Positions 8,865 to 17,068 are shown, counted from the first letter of the stretch. The stretch is 64,000 bases of DNA from Mycetocola_A sp015752285 (GCF_015752285.1 NZ_JADOUY010000004.1:372001-436000), one strand, 5' to 3'. Made by a program: numbers and translations. The notes: generated by a model from the letters alone, not told the origin.

Positions 8865-9513
8865 TCCTCTGCCGAACATGGACGCGCTCGCCGCCTCGAT
8901 GAGGACCGTGCTCGACACCTGCGTCTGGAGTCAGACGAGAACGCACGCGTCGCTCGTCACCTACCTCATCGAGGAGAGCTATGAGCTCATCGATGCCGTC
9001 GAGGCCGATGATCGCGACGTCATGCTCGAAGAGCTCGGCGACGTGCTCCTGCAGGTGGTGTTCCACGCCGAGATCGCGAATCGGACCCCGGCTGAGCGGT
9101 TCTCACTCGACGACATCGCCCGTGCTGCGAACGAGAAGATGATCCGACGGCATCCGCACGTCTTCGGGGAAGAGACCGCCCTCACCGTCGACGACGTCTG
9201 GCGGGTCTGGAGTGCCGCGAAGGCTGCAGAGAAGTCCACGAGGACGAGTGCGCTCGACGGGATTCCCCAGAGCATGCCTGCTCTCGCACTCGCCGAGAAG
9301 GTGCTCACCCGTGCCGAGCGGGCCGGTCTCGTTGCGCCGGCCGGACGATCGGTGCAGCAGTTCACCGACGAGGCTGAGCTCGGGAAGCTGCTCCTCGACA
9401 TCTCCGCGGATGCCCGGGAGCAGGGACTAGACGCGGAGCGCGCGCTCCGCACCGCACTGCGGGAGCTGCAGGACGGAATCCGGGAGCGGGAACGCGACGA
9501 CCGCGACGACTGA
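8854..9513 (+). CDS. mazG: MazG-type nucleoside triphosphate pyrophosphohydrolase
   Basis: This 219-aa protein hydrolyses (d)NTPs to NMP and pyrophosphate and is thought to clean the nucleotide pool or lower (p)ppGpp. The metal-binding EESYE...EELGD helices of the all-alpha NTP-PPase fold are visible near residues 44-70, and the KMIRRHPHVFG signature follows. The C-terminal half resembles the second, degenerate MazG domain. It starts inside the end of the aldehyde dehydrogenase gene. The usual actinobacterial neighbour eno lies 1.5 kb downstream, with hisS in between. Confidence 0.93.
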   Translation: MTDSPLPNMDALAASMRTVLDTCVWSQTRTHASLVTYLIEESYELIDAVEADDRDVMLEELGDVLLQVVFHAEIANRTPAERFSLDDIARAANEKMIRRHPHVFGEETALTVDDVWRVWSAAKAAEKSTRTSALDGIPQSMPALALAEKVLTRAERAGLVAPAGRSVQQFTDEAELGKLLLDISADAREQGLDAERALRTALRELQDGIRERERDDRDD

Positions 9514-9549
9514 ACGGAGTGGCACGAGGCCACGTGCCAGAATTGAGGC

Positions 9550-10842
9550 ATGGCCTCACCTGTGACACCGCCCCGCGGCATGCGCGATTTTCTTCCCCGA
9601 GACAAGGCCAGGCGCGAACACGCGCTCGGGGTCATCCGGCGGGTCTACTCCGATTTTGGTTTCGACGAGATCGAGACCCCGGTTGTCGAGGACTTTGCCC
9701 GACTGCACTCCGGACTCGGAGGCGACAACGAGAAGCTGGCGTTCAACGTCCTCAAGCGGGGACTGACCGCCGAGGATGCCGCGGCGGCAGCGACCGCAGA
9801 CAGCCTGGACTCCCTGACAGACCTCGGCCTCCGATTCGACCTCACTGTGCCGCTCGCCCGGTTCTATGCCAGCCACCGGGCCGACCTCCCGCCGGTCTTC
9901 CGGTCGATCCAGATCGCCCCGGTCTGGCGGGCCGAGCGGCCGCAAAAGGGGCGCTACCGTCAGTTCGTCCAGTGCGACATCGACATCATCGGCGAGCCGG
10001 GTCCCCTCGCCGAAATCGAACTCATCACTGCCACCTCCGCTGTGCTCGGAGCGCTCGGCCTCACCGACTGCCGGGTGCGGATCAATGACAGACGGCTGCT
10101 CATCGGCATGCTCGAGGTTTTCGGATTCGACCGTTCCGAGCACGCCGGTGTACTCATCACCGTCGACAAGCTCGACAAAGTGGGTACGGATGGCGTGATC
10201 ACCGAGCTGCGTCAGCGCGGGGTGACAGCGGCAGCTGTCGAACGACTCGACGAGTACCTTGCTCAGCCGCAACCGGACGTTCTGCCGTTCGGTGAAGACC
10301 AGATCCGTTCCCTCCTGCCGGCTGGCGTGGATGCCACGGTGATCGCCGACCTGGCCGCCATCGGTCTCGCTGCGGGCGGCACGGGCACCCCGGTCGTCTT
10401 CGACCCGTTCCTCGTGCGGGGGATGGGCTATTACACCGGGCCGATCTTCGAGATCGAGCACCCCGAGCTCGGCTACTCGCTCGGCGGCGGAGGCCGCTAT
10501 GACGGCATGATCGGGCGGTTCCTCGGCCAGGACGTGCCAGCAACCGGGTTCTCGATCGGCTTCGAGCGGATCGTCGACCTGGTCGACCTGCAGGAGAACG
10601 ACCGAGCGGCATCCGCTGTTCTCGTCTACGACCGCGACGTGTCGCCGGCGAGGCTCGTCGCTCTCAAGTCCGAACTCATCGCGGCGGGAACCCGGGTCCG
10701 GTTGGAGAAGCGGGTGAAGAACGTCACCTCCCTGCTCGACCGGGTCACCGCAGAGGGATTCCGTTCATTCGCGGTCGTCACGGCGGCAACCGCATCCGTC
10801 GCGGATCTCGAGCTGAAGCCGCTCGGCGCCCGCAGCGCCTGA
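9550..10842 (+). CDS. hisS: Histidyl-tRNA synthetase
   Basis: This 430-aa class II synthetase charges tRNA-His. Motif 1 lies in the N-terminus (PRGMRDFLPRDKARRE). Motif 2 is FRSIQIAPVWRAERPQKGRYRQF. The His-specific loops are RGMGYYTGPIFEIE and SLGGGGRYDGMIG, and a C-terminal anticodon-binding domain follows from about residue 340. The ATG at 9550 is 6 nt after CAGAAT (9538-9543), a weak -10 match, so it may be leaderless. Confidence 0.96.
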   Translation: MASPVTPPRGMRDFLPRDKARREHALGVIRRVYSDFGFDEIETPVVEDFARLHSGLGGDNEKLAFNVLKRGLTAEDAAAAATADSLDSLTDLGLRFDLTVPLARFYASHRADLPPVFRSIQIAPVWRAERPQKGRYRQFVQCDIDIIGEPGPLAEIELITATSAVLGALGLTDCRVRINDRRLLIGMLEVFGFDRSEHAGVLITVDKLDKVGTDGVITELRQRGVTAAAVERLDEYLAQPQPDVLPFGEDQIRSLLPAGVDATVIADLAAIGLAAGGTGTPVVFDPFLVRGMGYYTGPIFEIEHPELGYSLGGGGRYDGMIGRFLGQDVPATGFSIGFERIVDLVDLQENDRAASAVLVYDRDVSPARLVALKSELIAAGTRVRLEKRVKNVTSLLDRVTAEGFRSFAVVTAATASVADLELKPLGARSA

Positions 10843-10906
10843 CCCAGCAGAAGCCCGTTCCCTGGGTGGGGCGAAACGTCCTCGTAACCTGACGGGACCG
10901 GATGGC

Positions 10907-10912
10907 TAGACT
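10907..10912 (+). promoter_or_regulatory. Candidate -10 box TAGACT of eno
   Basis: TAGACT lies 62 nt before the eno start, which leaves a leader of about 55 nt that carries the AGGAG of eno. No clear -35 box is seen. Confidence 0.5.
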
Positions 10913-10974
10913 GAACCCCGGGTCAACGTCGCTCCACACAATTCACCGCAACACCCCTGAACAGGAGAAAAACT

Positions 10975-12255
10975 GTGGCACTCATTGAGGCTGTAGGCGC
11001 TCGCGAAATTCTGGATTCCCGTGGGAACCCGACGGTAGAGGTCGAGGTGCTGCTCGACAACGGTGTCGTCGAGCGTGCCGCTGTGCCGTCCGGCGCATCG
11101 ACCGGAGCATTCGAAGCATACGAATTGCGTGACGGTGACTCGGACCGCTACCAGGGCAAGGGTGTCCTCAAGGCGGTCGACGCGGTCCTCGACGAGATCG
11201 GTGCCGCTGTCGAAGGCCTCGAGGCCGACGACCAGCGTCTGCTCGACAAGACGCTGATCGACCTCGACGGAACCGACAACAAGGAGCGCCTCGGCGCCAA
11301 CGCCATCCTCGGCGTCAGCCTCGCCGTCGCGAAGGCAGCAGCCCAGGCCGCTGACCTGCCGCTCTACCGCTACCTCGGTGGACCGAACGCCCACGTGCTT
11401 CCGGTTCCGCTTCTCAACATCATCAACGGTGGCTCACACGCCGACAACGATGTCGACATCCAGGAGTTCATGATCGTTCCCCTCGGAGCCGAGAGCTTCT
11501 CAGAGGGCCTGCGCTGGGGCGTCGAAACCTACCACGCGCTCAAGGCGCTTCTGAAGTCGAAGGGCCTCGCCACCGGACTCGGAGACGAGGGCGGTTTCGC
11601 GCCGAATTTGCCGAGCAACCGTGCCGCACTCGACCTCATCGTCGAAGCCATCACCAACGCCGGTTACACCCCTGGGAAGGACATCGCGCTCGCACTCGAC
11701 GTCGCCGCAACCGAGTTCTTCACGGACGGCGCATACCGGTTCGAGGGCAAGCAACTCTCCGCCCAGGAGCTCAGCGCGTACTACGTCGAGCTCGTCGCCG
11801 ACTACCCGCTCGTCTCCATCGAGGACCCGCTCGAGGAGGAGGACTGGGAGGGCTACCAGCACCTCACCGCCGAACTCGGCGACAAGGTGCAGATCGTCGG
11901 AGACGACCTCTTCGTCACCAACCCGACCCGTCTCGCCAAGGGAATCGACCTCTCGGTCGGCAACTCCATCCTGGTGAAGGTCAACCAGATCGGCACCCTC
12001 ACCGAGACGCTCGACGCGGTGTCGCTCGCCCAGCGATCCAGCTACACGGCGATCCTTTCTCACCGCTCGGGGGAGACCGAGGACACCACGATCGCCGACC
12101 TCGCCGTCGCCACGAACGCCGGTCAGATCAAGACCGGTGCGCCTGCCCGTTCGGAGCGCGTCGCCAAGTACAATCAGCTGTTGAGGATCGAAGAAGAGCT
12201 GGGCGAATCCGCGGTGTACGCGGGTCGCAGCGCCTTCCCCCGGTTCTCGGCGTAA
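10975..12255 (+). CDS. eno: Enolase
   Basis: This 426-aa glycolytic enzyme converts 2-phosphoglycerate to phosphoenolpyruvate. It has the mobile loop GASTGAFEAYELRD, the proton-transfer Glu region LGDEGGFAPNLPSN, Mg2+ ligands in ALDVAA and SIEDPLEEED, and HRSGETEDT. The start is GTG 10975 with AGGAG about 7 nt upstream. A strong hairpin at 12267-12310 ends the transcript. Enolase is often followed in actinobacteria by an FtsB-like gene, DUF501 and a protease, exactly as here. Confidence 0.98.
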   Translation: MALIEAVGAREILDSRGNPTVEVEVLLDNGVVERAAVPSGASTGAFEAYELRDGDSDRYQGKGVLKAVDAVLDEIGAAVEGLEADDQRLLDKTLIDLDGTDNKERLGANAILGVSLAVAKAAAQAADLPLYRYLGGPNAHVLPVPLLNIINGGSHADNDVDIQEFMIVPLGAESFSEGLRWGVETYHALKALLKSKGLATGLGDEGGFAPNLPSNRAALDLIVEAITNAGYTPGKDIALALDVAATEFFTDGAYRFEGKQLSAQELSAYYVELVADYPLVSIEDPLEEEDWEGYQHLTAELGDKVQIVGDDLFVTNPTRLAKGIDLSVGNSILVKVNQIGTLTETLDAVSLAQRSSYTAILSHRSGETEDTTIADLAVATNAGQIKTGAPARSERVAKYNQLLRIEEELGESAVYAGRSAFPRFSA

Positions 12256-12266
12256 ACCAGGCCAGT

Positions 12267-12310
12267 CAACTCCCGGTGTGCGCTGAGAAATCGGCGCACA
12301 CCGGGAGTTG
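12267..12310 (+). terminator. Terminator hairpin after eno
   Basis: A perfect 17-bp stem (12267-12283 with 12294-12310) and a 10-nt loop start 11 nt after the eno stop. There is no T-tract, as is common for actinobacterial terminators. Confidence 0.8.
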
Positions 12311-12344
12311 TGCGTGACGCGACGATACGAGGGGGACTCCAGCA

Positions 12345-12899
12345 ATGGCACGACGACCGGGATCCACCAGGGCGGCGCGCACCCGCGCGAGCAAGCGCAA
12401 CGCGGCTCTGCCCGAACCCGTCGTCGCCGTCGACGAATCGGAGGCAGGCAGCTGGATCCGCGGCATCCGTTTCTCCGGGTTCGGCCTGCTGATGATGGCT
12501 CTCCTGGTCCTCGGCATCATCGTGATCGCACCGAACCTCAAGGCTTACGTGGAGCAACGCCAGCAAATCGCGCAGTTGCAGGCATCCGTCGACTCGAACG
12601 AGAGCGACATCACCCGGCTGACCGCCGAGAGGGAACGCTGGAACGACAGCACATACGTGATGACACAGGCCCGCGACCGGCTCTTCTACGTGAACCCGGG
12701 TGAGGTCAGCTTCATCGTCATGAACGATGTGGATGCCGCGCTGTTCGGTGAAGATGCCGCGCCGGTCAGCACCGAACTGACCGCAACGAAGGTCGACTGG
12801 GCCGAGTCTCTGCTCGCGTCGATCCTCAGCGCTGGTCTCGCCGACGTCGCGACGGAAACGGATGTCGCTCCGGTGCCGCAACCCGAACCGACGCCGTGA
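12345..12899 (+). CDS. FtsB/DivIC-like septum formation initiator protein
   Basis: This 184-aa bitopic membrane protein has a basic N-terminus rich in Arg, one transmembrane helix (about 46-66, FGLLMMALLVLGIIVIAP), then a short coiled coil (VEQRQQIAQLQASVDSNESDITRLTAERE) and the conserved YVMTQARDRLFYVNPGE stretch of actinobacterial FtsB. It is expected to form the FtsQLB divisome scaffold. The C-terminus is Pro/Glu-rich. Its position directly after eno is the conserved actinobacterial location. GAGGGGG at 12329-12335 serves the ATG at 12345. Confidence 0.88.
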   Translation: MARRPGSTRAARTRASKRNAALPEPVVAVDESEAGSWIRGIRFSGFGLLMMALLVLGIIVIAPNLKAYVEQRQQIAQLQASVDSNESDITRLTAERERWNDSTYVMTQARDRLFYVNPGEVSFIVMNDVDAALFGEDAAPVSTELTATKVDWAESLLASILSAGLADVATETDVAPVPQPEPTP

Positions 12900-12930
12900 G
12901 CGTGCGCCAGAAGCAGACCTGCCGAGCAGG

Positions 12931-12936
12931 GATAAT
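12931..12936 (+). promoter_or_regulatory. -10 box GATAAT directly before the DUF501 gene
   Basis: GATAAT is followed by 6 nt and the ATG at 12943, consistent with leaderless transcription and an internal promoter inside the eno-ftsB-DUF501 cluster. Confidence 0.55.
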
Positions 12937-12942
12937 GGACTC

Positions 12943-13476
12943 ATGACGACACCGCCATTCGACACAGTGACGGACGACGACATCCGGGCGGTCTCCGCCC
13001 AGCTGGGCCGGCCGGCACGCAATGTGGTCGGCATCGCCGCGCGGTGCGTGTGCGGGACACCGACAGTGGTGTCGACAGCGCCCCGTCTCGACGACGGAAC
13101 GCCGTTCCCGACCTTCTACTACCTGACCCACCCCGCAGCGACGGCAGCAGTGTCGACGCTCGAGGCGACGCAGGTGATGAACGAATACAACGACCGGCTG
13201 GCCGCCGATGAGGATCTCCGTTTCGCATACGCAGCAGCGCACAACGCATACCTGGCCGATCGGGAGAGCATCGCTCTCGTTCCGGAGCTCGCCGGGATCT
13301 CGGCGGGCGGGATGCCGGTACGCGTCAAGTGCCTGCACGCCCTTGTCGGACACGCCCTGGCAGCAGGTCCAGGAGTGAACCCGGTGGGCGACCTGGCCCT
13401 GGAGCGTGCAGACTGGACTCCGACGGTGTGCCAGTGCATCGTCGACAGCAAAGGAACCGCCCAGGCGGGGGAATGA
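12943..13476 (+). CDS. DUF501 domain-containing protein
   Basis: This 177-aa cytoplasmic protein of unknown function has the typical features of DUF501: a CVCGTPTVVSTAPRLDDGTPFPTFYYLTHP block near residues 30-60, and Cys/His-containing RVKCLHALVGHALAAG and CQCIV near the end. The conserved Cys and His residues suggest metal or thiol chemistry, which is not proven. The start at ATG 12943 is supported by GATAAT 6 nt upstream. Its TGA overlaps the ATG of the protease gene (ATGA at 13473). Confidence 0.88.
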   Translation: MTTPPFDTVTDDDIRAVSAQLGRPARNVVGIAARCVCGTPTVVSTAPRLDDGTPFPTFYYLTHPAATAAVSTLEATQVMNEYNDRLAADEDLRFAYAAAHNAYLADRESIALVPELAGISAGGMPVRVKCLHALVGHALAAGPGVNPVGDLALERADWTPTVCQCIVDSKGTAQAGE

Positions 13477-14747
13477 GCAGGGGCATGCAGAAGCGTCGGG
13501 GGATCTTCGCAGGCGGGCTGGTCGCAGTCTTCGTGCTGGGCACGGTGACGGCCGGTGTCACACCGGTGAGTGCCGACCCGGTCCGTGACGCACAGTACTG
13601 GCTCGCCGAATACGGCGTCGCAGACGCCTGGGAATTCAGCACAGGCGAAGGCGCCACAATCGCCATCATCGATACGGGGATCGCGGACGGCCCCGTCGAG
13701 TTCGACGGTGCCGTCGTCGCCGGGCACGACGCGTCAGGTGTCGGAAGCTCCGACGGTCGGACTCCCGTCGGGGGAGCGGACGAGAACCCCCACGGCAGCT
13801 GGGTGGCGTCGCTCGCCGCCGGCCGCGGAAACGGTTCAGGCAACGGAGTCATCGGAACGGCTCCAGACGCCGACCTCATTGCCATCTCGGTCGGATTCGG
13901 TTCGAGCGGCTCAACGATCCCGTTCGAAGACCAGATCGCCGACGCCATCCACTTCGCCGTGGACAACGGCGCTGACGTGATCAACATGTCGCTCACCACG
14001 AACACCAAGGACTGGCCGCAGAGCTGGGACGAGGCGTTCACCTACGCATACGACCACAACGTCATCGTCGTCGCTGCCGCCGGAAACCGGGGGAGCGGAA
14101 CCGACGAGGTGGGCGCGCCTGCGACCATCCCCGGCGTGCTTGTCGTCGCGGGAGTGGATCCGGCCGGTGCCGCCAGCTACGACGCATCCAGCCAGGGCAT
14201 CACCCTCTCGGTTGCAGCCCCCAGCGAGGAACTCGTCGGCGTCTCGCCAGACGGTAGCTACGTGCAATGGGCGGGAACGAGTGGCGCATCGCCCATTGTC
14301 GCCGGAATCGCGGCACTGGTGCGTTCACGGTACCCGGACATGGACACGGCCAACGTGATCAATCGCATCATCCGCACCGCCACCCCGGTGGCAGGGCAGG
14401 AGCTTCCGAACGCGCTTTACGGATACGGCTACGTCAACGCGGTCGCTGCTCTGACGGCGGACGTCGCAGCGGTCGACGAGAACCCGATGGGCGATCTCGC
14501 CGCCTGGATCACGACCTATCGCAAGGCGGCGGCCACACCGAAGCCGGTGCCGGAAGACACAGGAACCATCCCGACCGTTCCGCCGCTCGACACCGTCGCC
14601 GCACCGGCGAACCCGTTCCTGCCGACGCGCGACACCCTGCTGTATGTCAGCCTCCCGCTCGCCCTGTTCCTGGGAACTGGTACTCTGGTAGTGCTCGGTG
14701 CCATCGGTGCCACCCGGCATCTCAAGCGGGTGGCTCGCAGGCAGTAG
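13473..14747 (+). CDS. Mycosin-like S8 (subtilisin) serine protease
   Basis: This 424-aa membrane-anchored protease has a signal sequence (about 8-34, ending near SADP), the catalytic triad Asp67 (IAIIDTGI), His107 (NPHGSW) and Ser270 (GTSGASP), and an oxyanion Asn in AAAGN. A C-terminal transmembrane helix (about 390-412) with a basic cytoplasmic tail follows. This is the architecture of mycosins, the proteases of type VII secretion. No EccB/C/D/E or WXG100 gene is in the window, so a T7SS link is only a possibility. It is coupled to DUF501 by a 4-base overlap. Confidence 0.9.
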   Translation: MSRGMQKRRGIFAGGLVAVFVLGTVTAGVTPVSADPVRDAQYWLAEYGVADAWEFSTGEGATIAIIDTGIADGPVEFDGAVVAGHDASGVGSSDGRTPVGGADENPHGSWVASLAAGRGNGSGNGVIGTAPDADLIAISVGFGSSGSTIPFEDQIADAIHFAVDNGADVINMSLTTNTKDWPQSWDEAFTYAYDHNVIVVAAAGNRGSGTDEVGAPATIPGVLVVAGVDPAGAASYDASSQGITLSVAAPSEELVGVSPDGSYVQWAGTSGASPIVAGIAALVRSRYPDMDTANVINRIIRTATPVAGQELPNALYGYGYVNAVAALTADVAAVDENPMGDLAAWITTYRKAAATPKPVPEDTGTIPTVPPLDTVAAPANPFLPTRDTLLYVSLPLALFLGTGTLVVLGAIGATRHLKRVARRQ

Positions 14748-14791
14748 CCTGTTCGAGTCCTTGCGATCCCCCCAGTAGGAGTATTCTCACC

Positions 14792-16219
14792 GTGCCAAAA
14801 ATTCTGATTGTCGGCGGCGGCTATGCCGGTTTTTACACCGCATGGAAGCTGGAAAAGTGGCTGCGCGCAGGCGAAGCCGAGGTCACGATCGTCGACCCTC
14901 TTCCGTACATGACGTACCAGCCGTTCCTCCCCGAGGTCGCAGCCGGCTCGATCGAACCGCGCCATGCGGTCGTCGCGCAGCGTCGTCACCTCAAGAAGAC
15001 CACGGTGATCACCGCCAAGGTCACGAACGTCAACCACGCCGAGAAGAAGGCCACCATCGTTCCGGCGATCGGTGAGGCGTGGGAGTTCGACTACGACATC
15101 GTCGTCGTCACCGCCGGTGCTGTTTCGCGTACCTTCCCGATCCCCGGTGTCGCTGACGAGGCCATCGGCCTCAAGACGATCGAAGAGGCTGTCGCGATCC
15201 GCGACCGCGTTCTCGCGAACTTCGACAAGGCTGCCAGCCTCCCCGCAGGCCCTGAGCGCGACCGCCTGCTCAACTTCGTCGTCGTCGGCGGCGGTTTCGC
15301 CGGCATCGAGGTCTTCGCTGAACTGCGTTCGTTCGCGAGCGCGCTGCTCAAGCGGTACCCGCAGATCGCGTTCGACGACATCCAGTTCCACCTCATCGAG
15401 GCCATGGGACGCATCATGCCCGAGGTCAGTCTCAAGACCAGCCACTGGGTGCTCAAGAACCTCGCCGAGCGCGGTGCGCTCGTTCACCTCGACACCCAGC
15501 TCTCGTCTGCGGTCGGCGGCAAGATCGAGCTCTCCACCGGCGAGTCGTTCGAGTCGGACCTCATCGTCTGGACGGCCGGTGTCATGGCCAACCCGCAGAT
15601 CGTGCGCAACACCGACCTTCCGATCGAAGAGCGTGGCCGCCTGGTCGTGCGTCCTGACCTCCGCGTCGGCACCGACGACGAGATCATCCCGGATGCCTGG
15701 GGTGCCGGTGACGTCACCGCGATCCGCGACCTCTCCGGTGGTGGTGTCGGTGGGTTCTGCGTACCGAACGCTCAGCACGCCGTCCGTCAGGGCAAGCTCA
15801 TGGCGAAGAACATCGTTGCGGTTCTCCGTGGTGAAGAGCCGAAGCAGTACCTGCACAAGAACATGGGCGCCGTCGCCGGCCTCGGTATCGGTGTCGGTGT
15901 GTTCCAGTCGGGCAAGATCGCGATCAAGGGACTCCCGGCCTGGTTCGCCCACCGTGGCTACCACGGCCTGGCCATGCCGACGTGGGAGCGCAAACTGCGC
16001 GTCATTGCCGGCTGGGTCGGCAACGTGTTCCTCGGCCGCGACATCGTCAACCTCAGCGCCGTGCAGAACCCCCGTGCTGCGTTCGTCGAGTTCGCCTCAC
16101 GTCCGAAGCCGCCGGCAGCTGCAGAGCCAGCGGCAGACGCTGCCCCGGCGAAGAAGGCTCCGGCGAAGAAAGCGGCGAAGCCCGCCGCCGAGAAGGAAGC
16201 CGTCGCTGCCTCGAAGTAG
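14792..16219 (+). CDS. ndh: Type II NADH dehydrogenase (NDH-2)
   Basis: This 475-aa peripheral membrane flavoprotein oxidises NADH and reduces menaquinone without pumping protons. It has the FAD-binding IVGGGYAGFYTA at the N-terminus, the NADH-binding VVVGGGFAGIEVFAEL near residue 170, and the GAGDVTAI...CVPNAQHAVRQGK motif of the family. The C-terminus is an Ala/Lys/Pro-rich tail of about 40 residues (repeats like APAKKAPAKKAAKP) that is not part of the usual fold. GTG 14792 is chosen because the protein then begins just before the dinucleotide-binding strand; AGGAG lies at 14777-14781. Confidence 0.95.
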   Translation: MPKILIVGGGYAGFYTAWKLEKWLRAGEAEVTIVDPLPYMTYQPFLPEVAAGSIEPRHAVVAQRRHLKKTTVITAKVTNVNHAEKKATIVPAIGEAWEFDYDIVVVTAGAVSRTFPIPGVADEAIGLKTIEEAVAIRDRVLANFDKAASLPAGPERDRLLNFVVVGGGFAGIEVFAELRSFASALLKRYPQIAFDDIQFHLIEAMGRIMPEVSLKTSHWVLKNLAERGALVHLDTQLSSAVGGKIELSTGESFESDLIVWTAGVMANPQIVRNTDLPIEERGRLVVRPDLRVGTDDEIIPDAWGAGDVTAIRDLSGGGVGGFCVPNAQHAVRQGKLMAKNIVAVLRGEEPKQYLHKNMGAVAGLGIGVGVFQSGKIAIKGLPAWFAHRGYHGLAMPTWERKLRVIAGWVGNVFLGRDIVNLSAVQNPRAAFVEFASRPKPPAAAEPAADAAPAKKAPAKKAAKPAAEKEAVAASK

Positions 16220-16233
16220 CATCCGTCTGTGAG

Positions 16234-16264
16234 GCGAGCCCGGTCCGGAATGGACCGGGCTCGC
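16234..16264 (+). terminator. Terminator hairpin after ndh
   Basis: A perfect 13-bp stem (16234-16246 with 16252-16264) and a 5-nt loop start 14 nt after the stop codon. No T-tract follows. Confidence 0.8.
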
Positions 16265-16303
16265 TCTCGTCAGCCCACGTGGAGGCATCCGCCGCTGTGC
16301 TGC

Positions 16304-16374
16304 GCTGCACATTCAGGAGAGCTCTGCGAGTTCAGGAGAGCTGCCCAGTCAGGAGAAACTCCACATTCAGGAAA
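16304..16374. repeat. Four tandem 17-19 bp units ending in TCAGGAGA/TCAGGAAA
   Basis: Units at 16304-16320, 16321-16339, 16340-16356 and 16357-16374 share the pattern GCTsTGC..A.TCAGGAGA; the fourth is diverged. The last unit runs into the left arm of the hairpin element at 16365-16436. Noncoding, between ndh and the tRNA gene. Confidence 0.7.
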
Positions 16375-16436
16375 TTCTCGCGACACGCCGCCTGCGGAGA
16401 CCCCCGGAACGGCGTGTCGCAGCAGATCTCCTGAAT
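16365..16436. repeat. Palindromic intergenic element, copy A
   Basis: The inner stem is a perfect 11 bp (16380-16390 with 16410-16420) around a 19-nt loop. An outer imperfect stem begins ATTCAGGA at 16365 and ends TCCTGAAT at 16436. The same arms, with the same 19-nt loop length but unrelated loop sequence, recur at 50758-50832. Confidence 0.75.
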
Positions 16437-16493
16437 CTGGATGTCGACAGGGCTTCGGTGCAGCGTCGGTCGTGGGGCCGGCGGGCTCGGCAA

Positions 16494-16499
16494 TAAACT
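16494..16499 (+). promoter_or_regulatory. -10 box TAAACT of the tRNA gene
   Basis: TAAACT ends 10 nt before the first base of the tRNA, which suits a transcript with a very short 5' leader. Confidence 0.5.
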
Positions 16500-16509
16500 G
16501 AGGCAGCAC

Positions 16510-16582
16510 GCCCCCGTAGTCCAATGGCAGAGACAGGCGACTTAAAATCGCTCCAGTGTGGGTTCGAGTCCCACCGGGGGTA
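16510..16582 (+). tRNA. tRNA with anticodon UAA (tRNA-Leu-like), short variable loop
   Basis: The 73 nt fold as a cloverleaf. The 7-bp acceptor GCCCCCG/CGGGGGT includes a terminal G-U pair. The D-stem GTC/GAC has a large loop containing AATGGCAGA. The anticodon stem GGCGA/TCGCT carries the loop CTTAAAA, and the T-arm is GTGGG/CCCAC with TTCGAGT. The discriminator base is A. No CCA is encoded; the DNA continues CAC. The anticodon TAA reads the Leu codon UUA, and the D-loop resembles tRNA-Leu, but the variable loop is only 5 nt (CCAGT) whereas bacterial tRNA-Leu normally has a long variable arm. That it is a tRNA gene is well supported; the amino acid is less certain. Confidence 0.88.
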
Positions 16583-16703
16583 CACGCGGCCGTCGCGATG
16601 AGTGCTGCCTATTCTCGTCCACGCGGCCGTTCCAGTTGCAGTCCGGTACTCAAGTGCCCCATCGGCCGGGCGCAAGCCCCTCTTCGTCGAACGTCCCGCT
16701 CCG

Positions 16704-16709
16704 TACACT
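16704..16709 (+). promoter_or_regulatory. -10 box TACACT directly before the zinc-ribbon gene
   Basis: TACACT is followed by 6 nt and the ATG at 16716, another leaderless-type start. Confidence 0.5.
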
Positions 16710-16715
16710 CGACGG

Positions 16716-16976
16716 ATGCTCCTCATTTTCGGCACCACGCTTCGCAACCGTATCCTCACCGTTGTGCGCTTCGTGTGCGAGTACTGTCGCACGGATGCCA
16801 GCCAGCAGGTGACCGAGAACGCCACGAAAGTGTCGGTCTTCTTCATCCCGCTGTTCACGGTGTCGCGCCGGTACTCCGTCGCCTGCTCGAATTGCGGCGG
16901 CGTGACCGCCCTCACGAAGGAGCAGGCGACAAGCGGCATGCAGTGGGCAGAACGGAACCGCCCGGTCACCAACTGA
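16716..16976 (+). CDS. Small zinc-ribbon protein (hypothetical)
   Basis: This 86-aa protein has two CxxC knuckles, C21/C24 (CEYC) and C57/C60 (CSNC), separated by a hydrophobic strand region (VSVFFIPLFTVSRRYSV). This fits a zinc-ribbon or rubredoxin-like fold. The short N-terminus (LIFGTTLRNRILTVVRF) matches widespread actinobacterial zinc-ribbon proteins of unknown role. The reading frame extends further upstream, but ATG 16716 is preferred because TACACT lies 6 nt before it and upstream residues look non-coding. Confidence 0.75.
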   Translation: MLLIFGTTLRNRILTVVRFVCEYCRTDASQQVTENATKVSVFFIPLFTVSRRYSVACSNCGGVTALTKEQATSGMQWAERNRPVTN

Positions 16977-17020
16977 CCGAACCGGCCTCCCGCCCCCTGT
17001 CGCCGGTACCCAGCCGCGCG

Positions 17021-17026
17021 TAGACT
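17021..17026 (+). promoter_or_regulatory. Candidate -10 box TAGACT of the methyltransferase gene
   Basis: TAGACT lies 42 nt before the ATG at 17069, which also has a Shine-Dalgarno sequence CAGGAGA. Confidence 0.45.
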
Positions 17027-17068
17027 GCCGCGCACTGCGCAGCGTCGCGCCTCAGGCAGGAGAACCTC

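Noticed and set aside
13473..14747. Part of a type VII secretion locus
   Set aside because: Only the mycosin-like protease is present; no ecc or WXG100 genes were seen, so the label was not used.
16304..16440. CRISPR-like or IS remnant
   Set aside because: Units are only 17-19 bp with no spacers, and no transposase reading frame is nearby.
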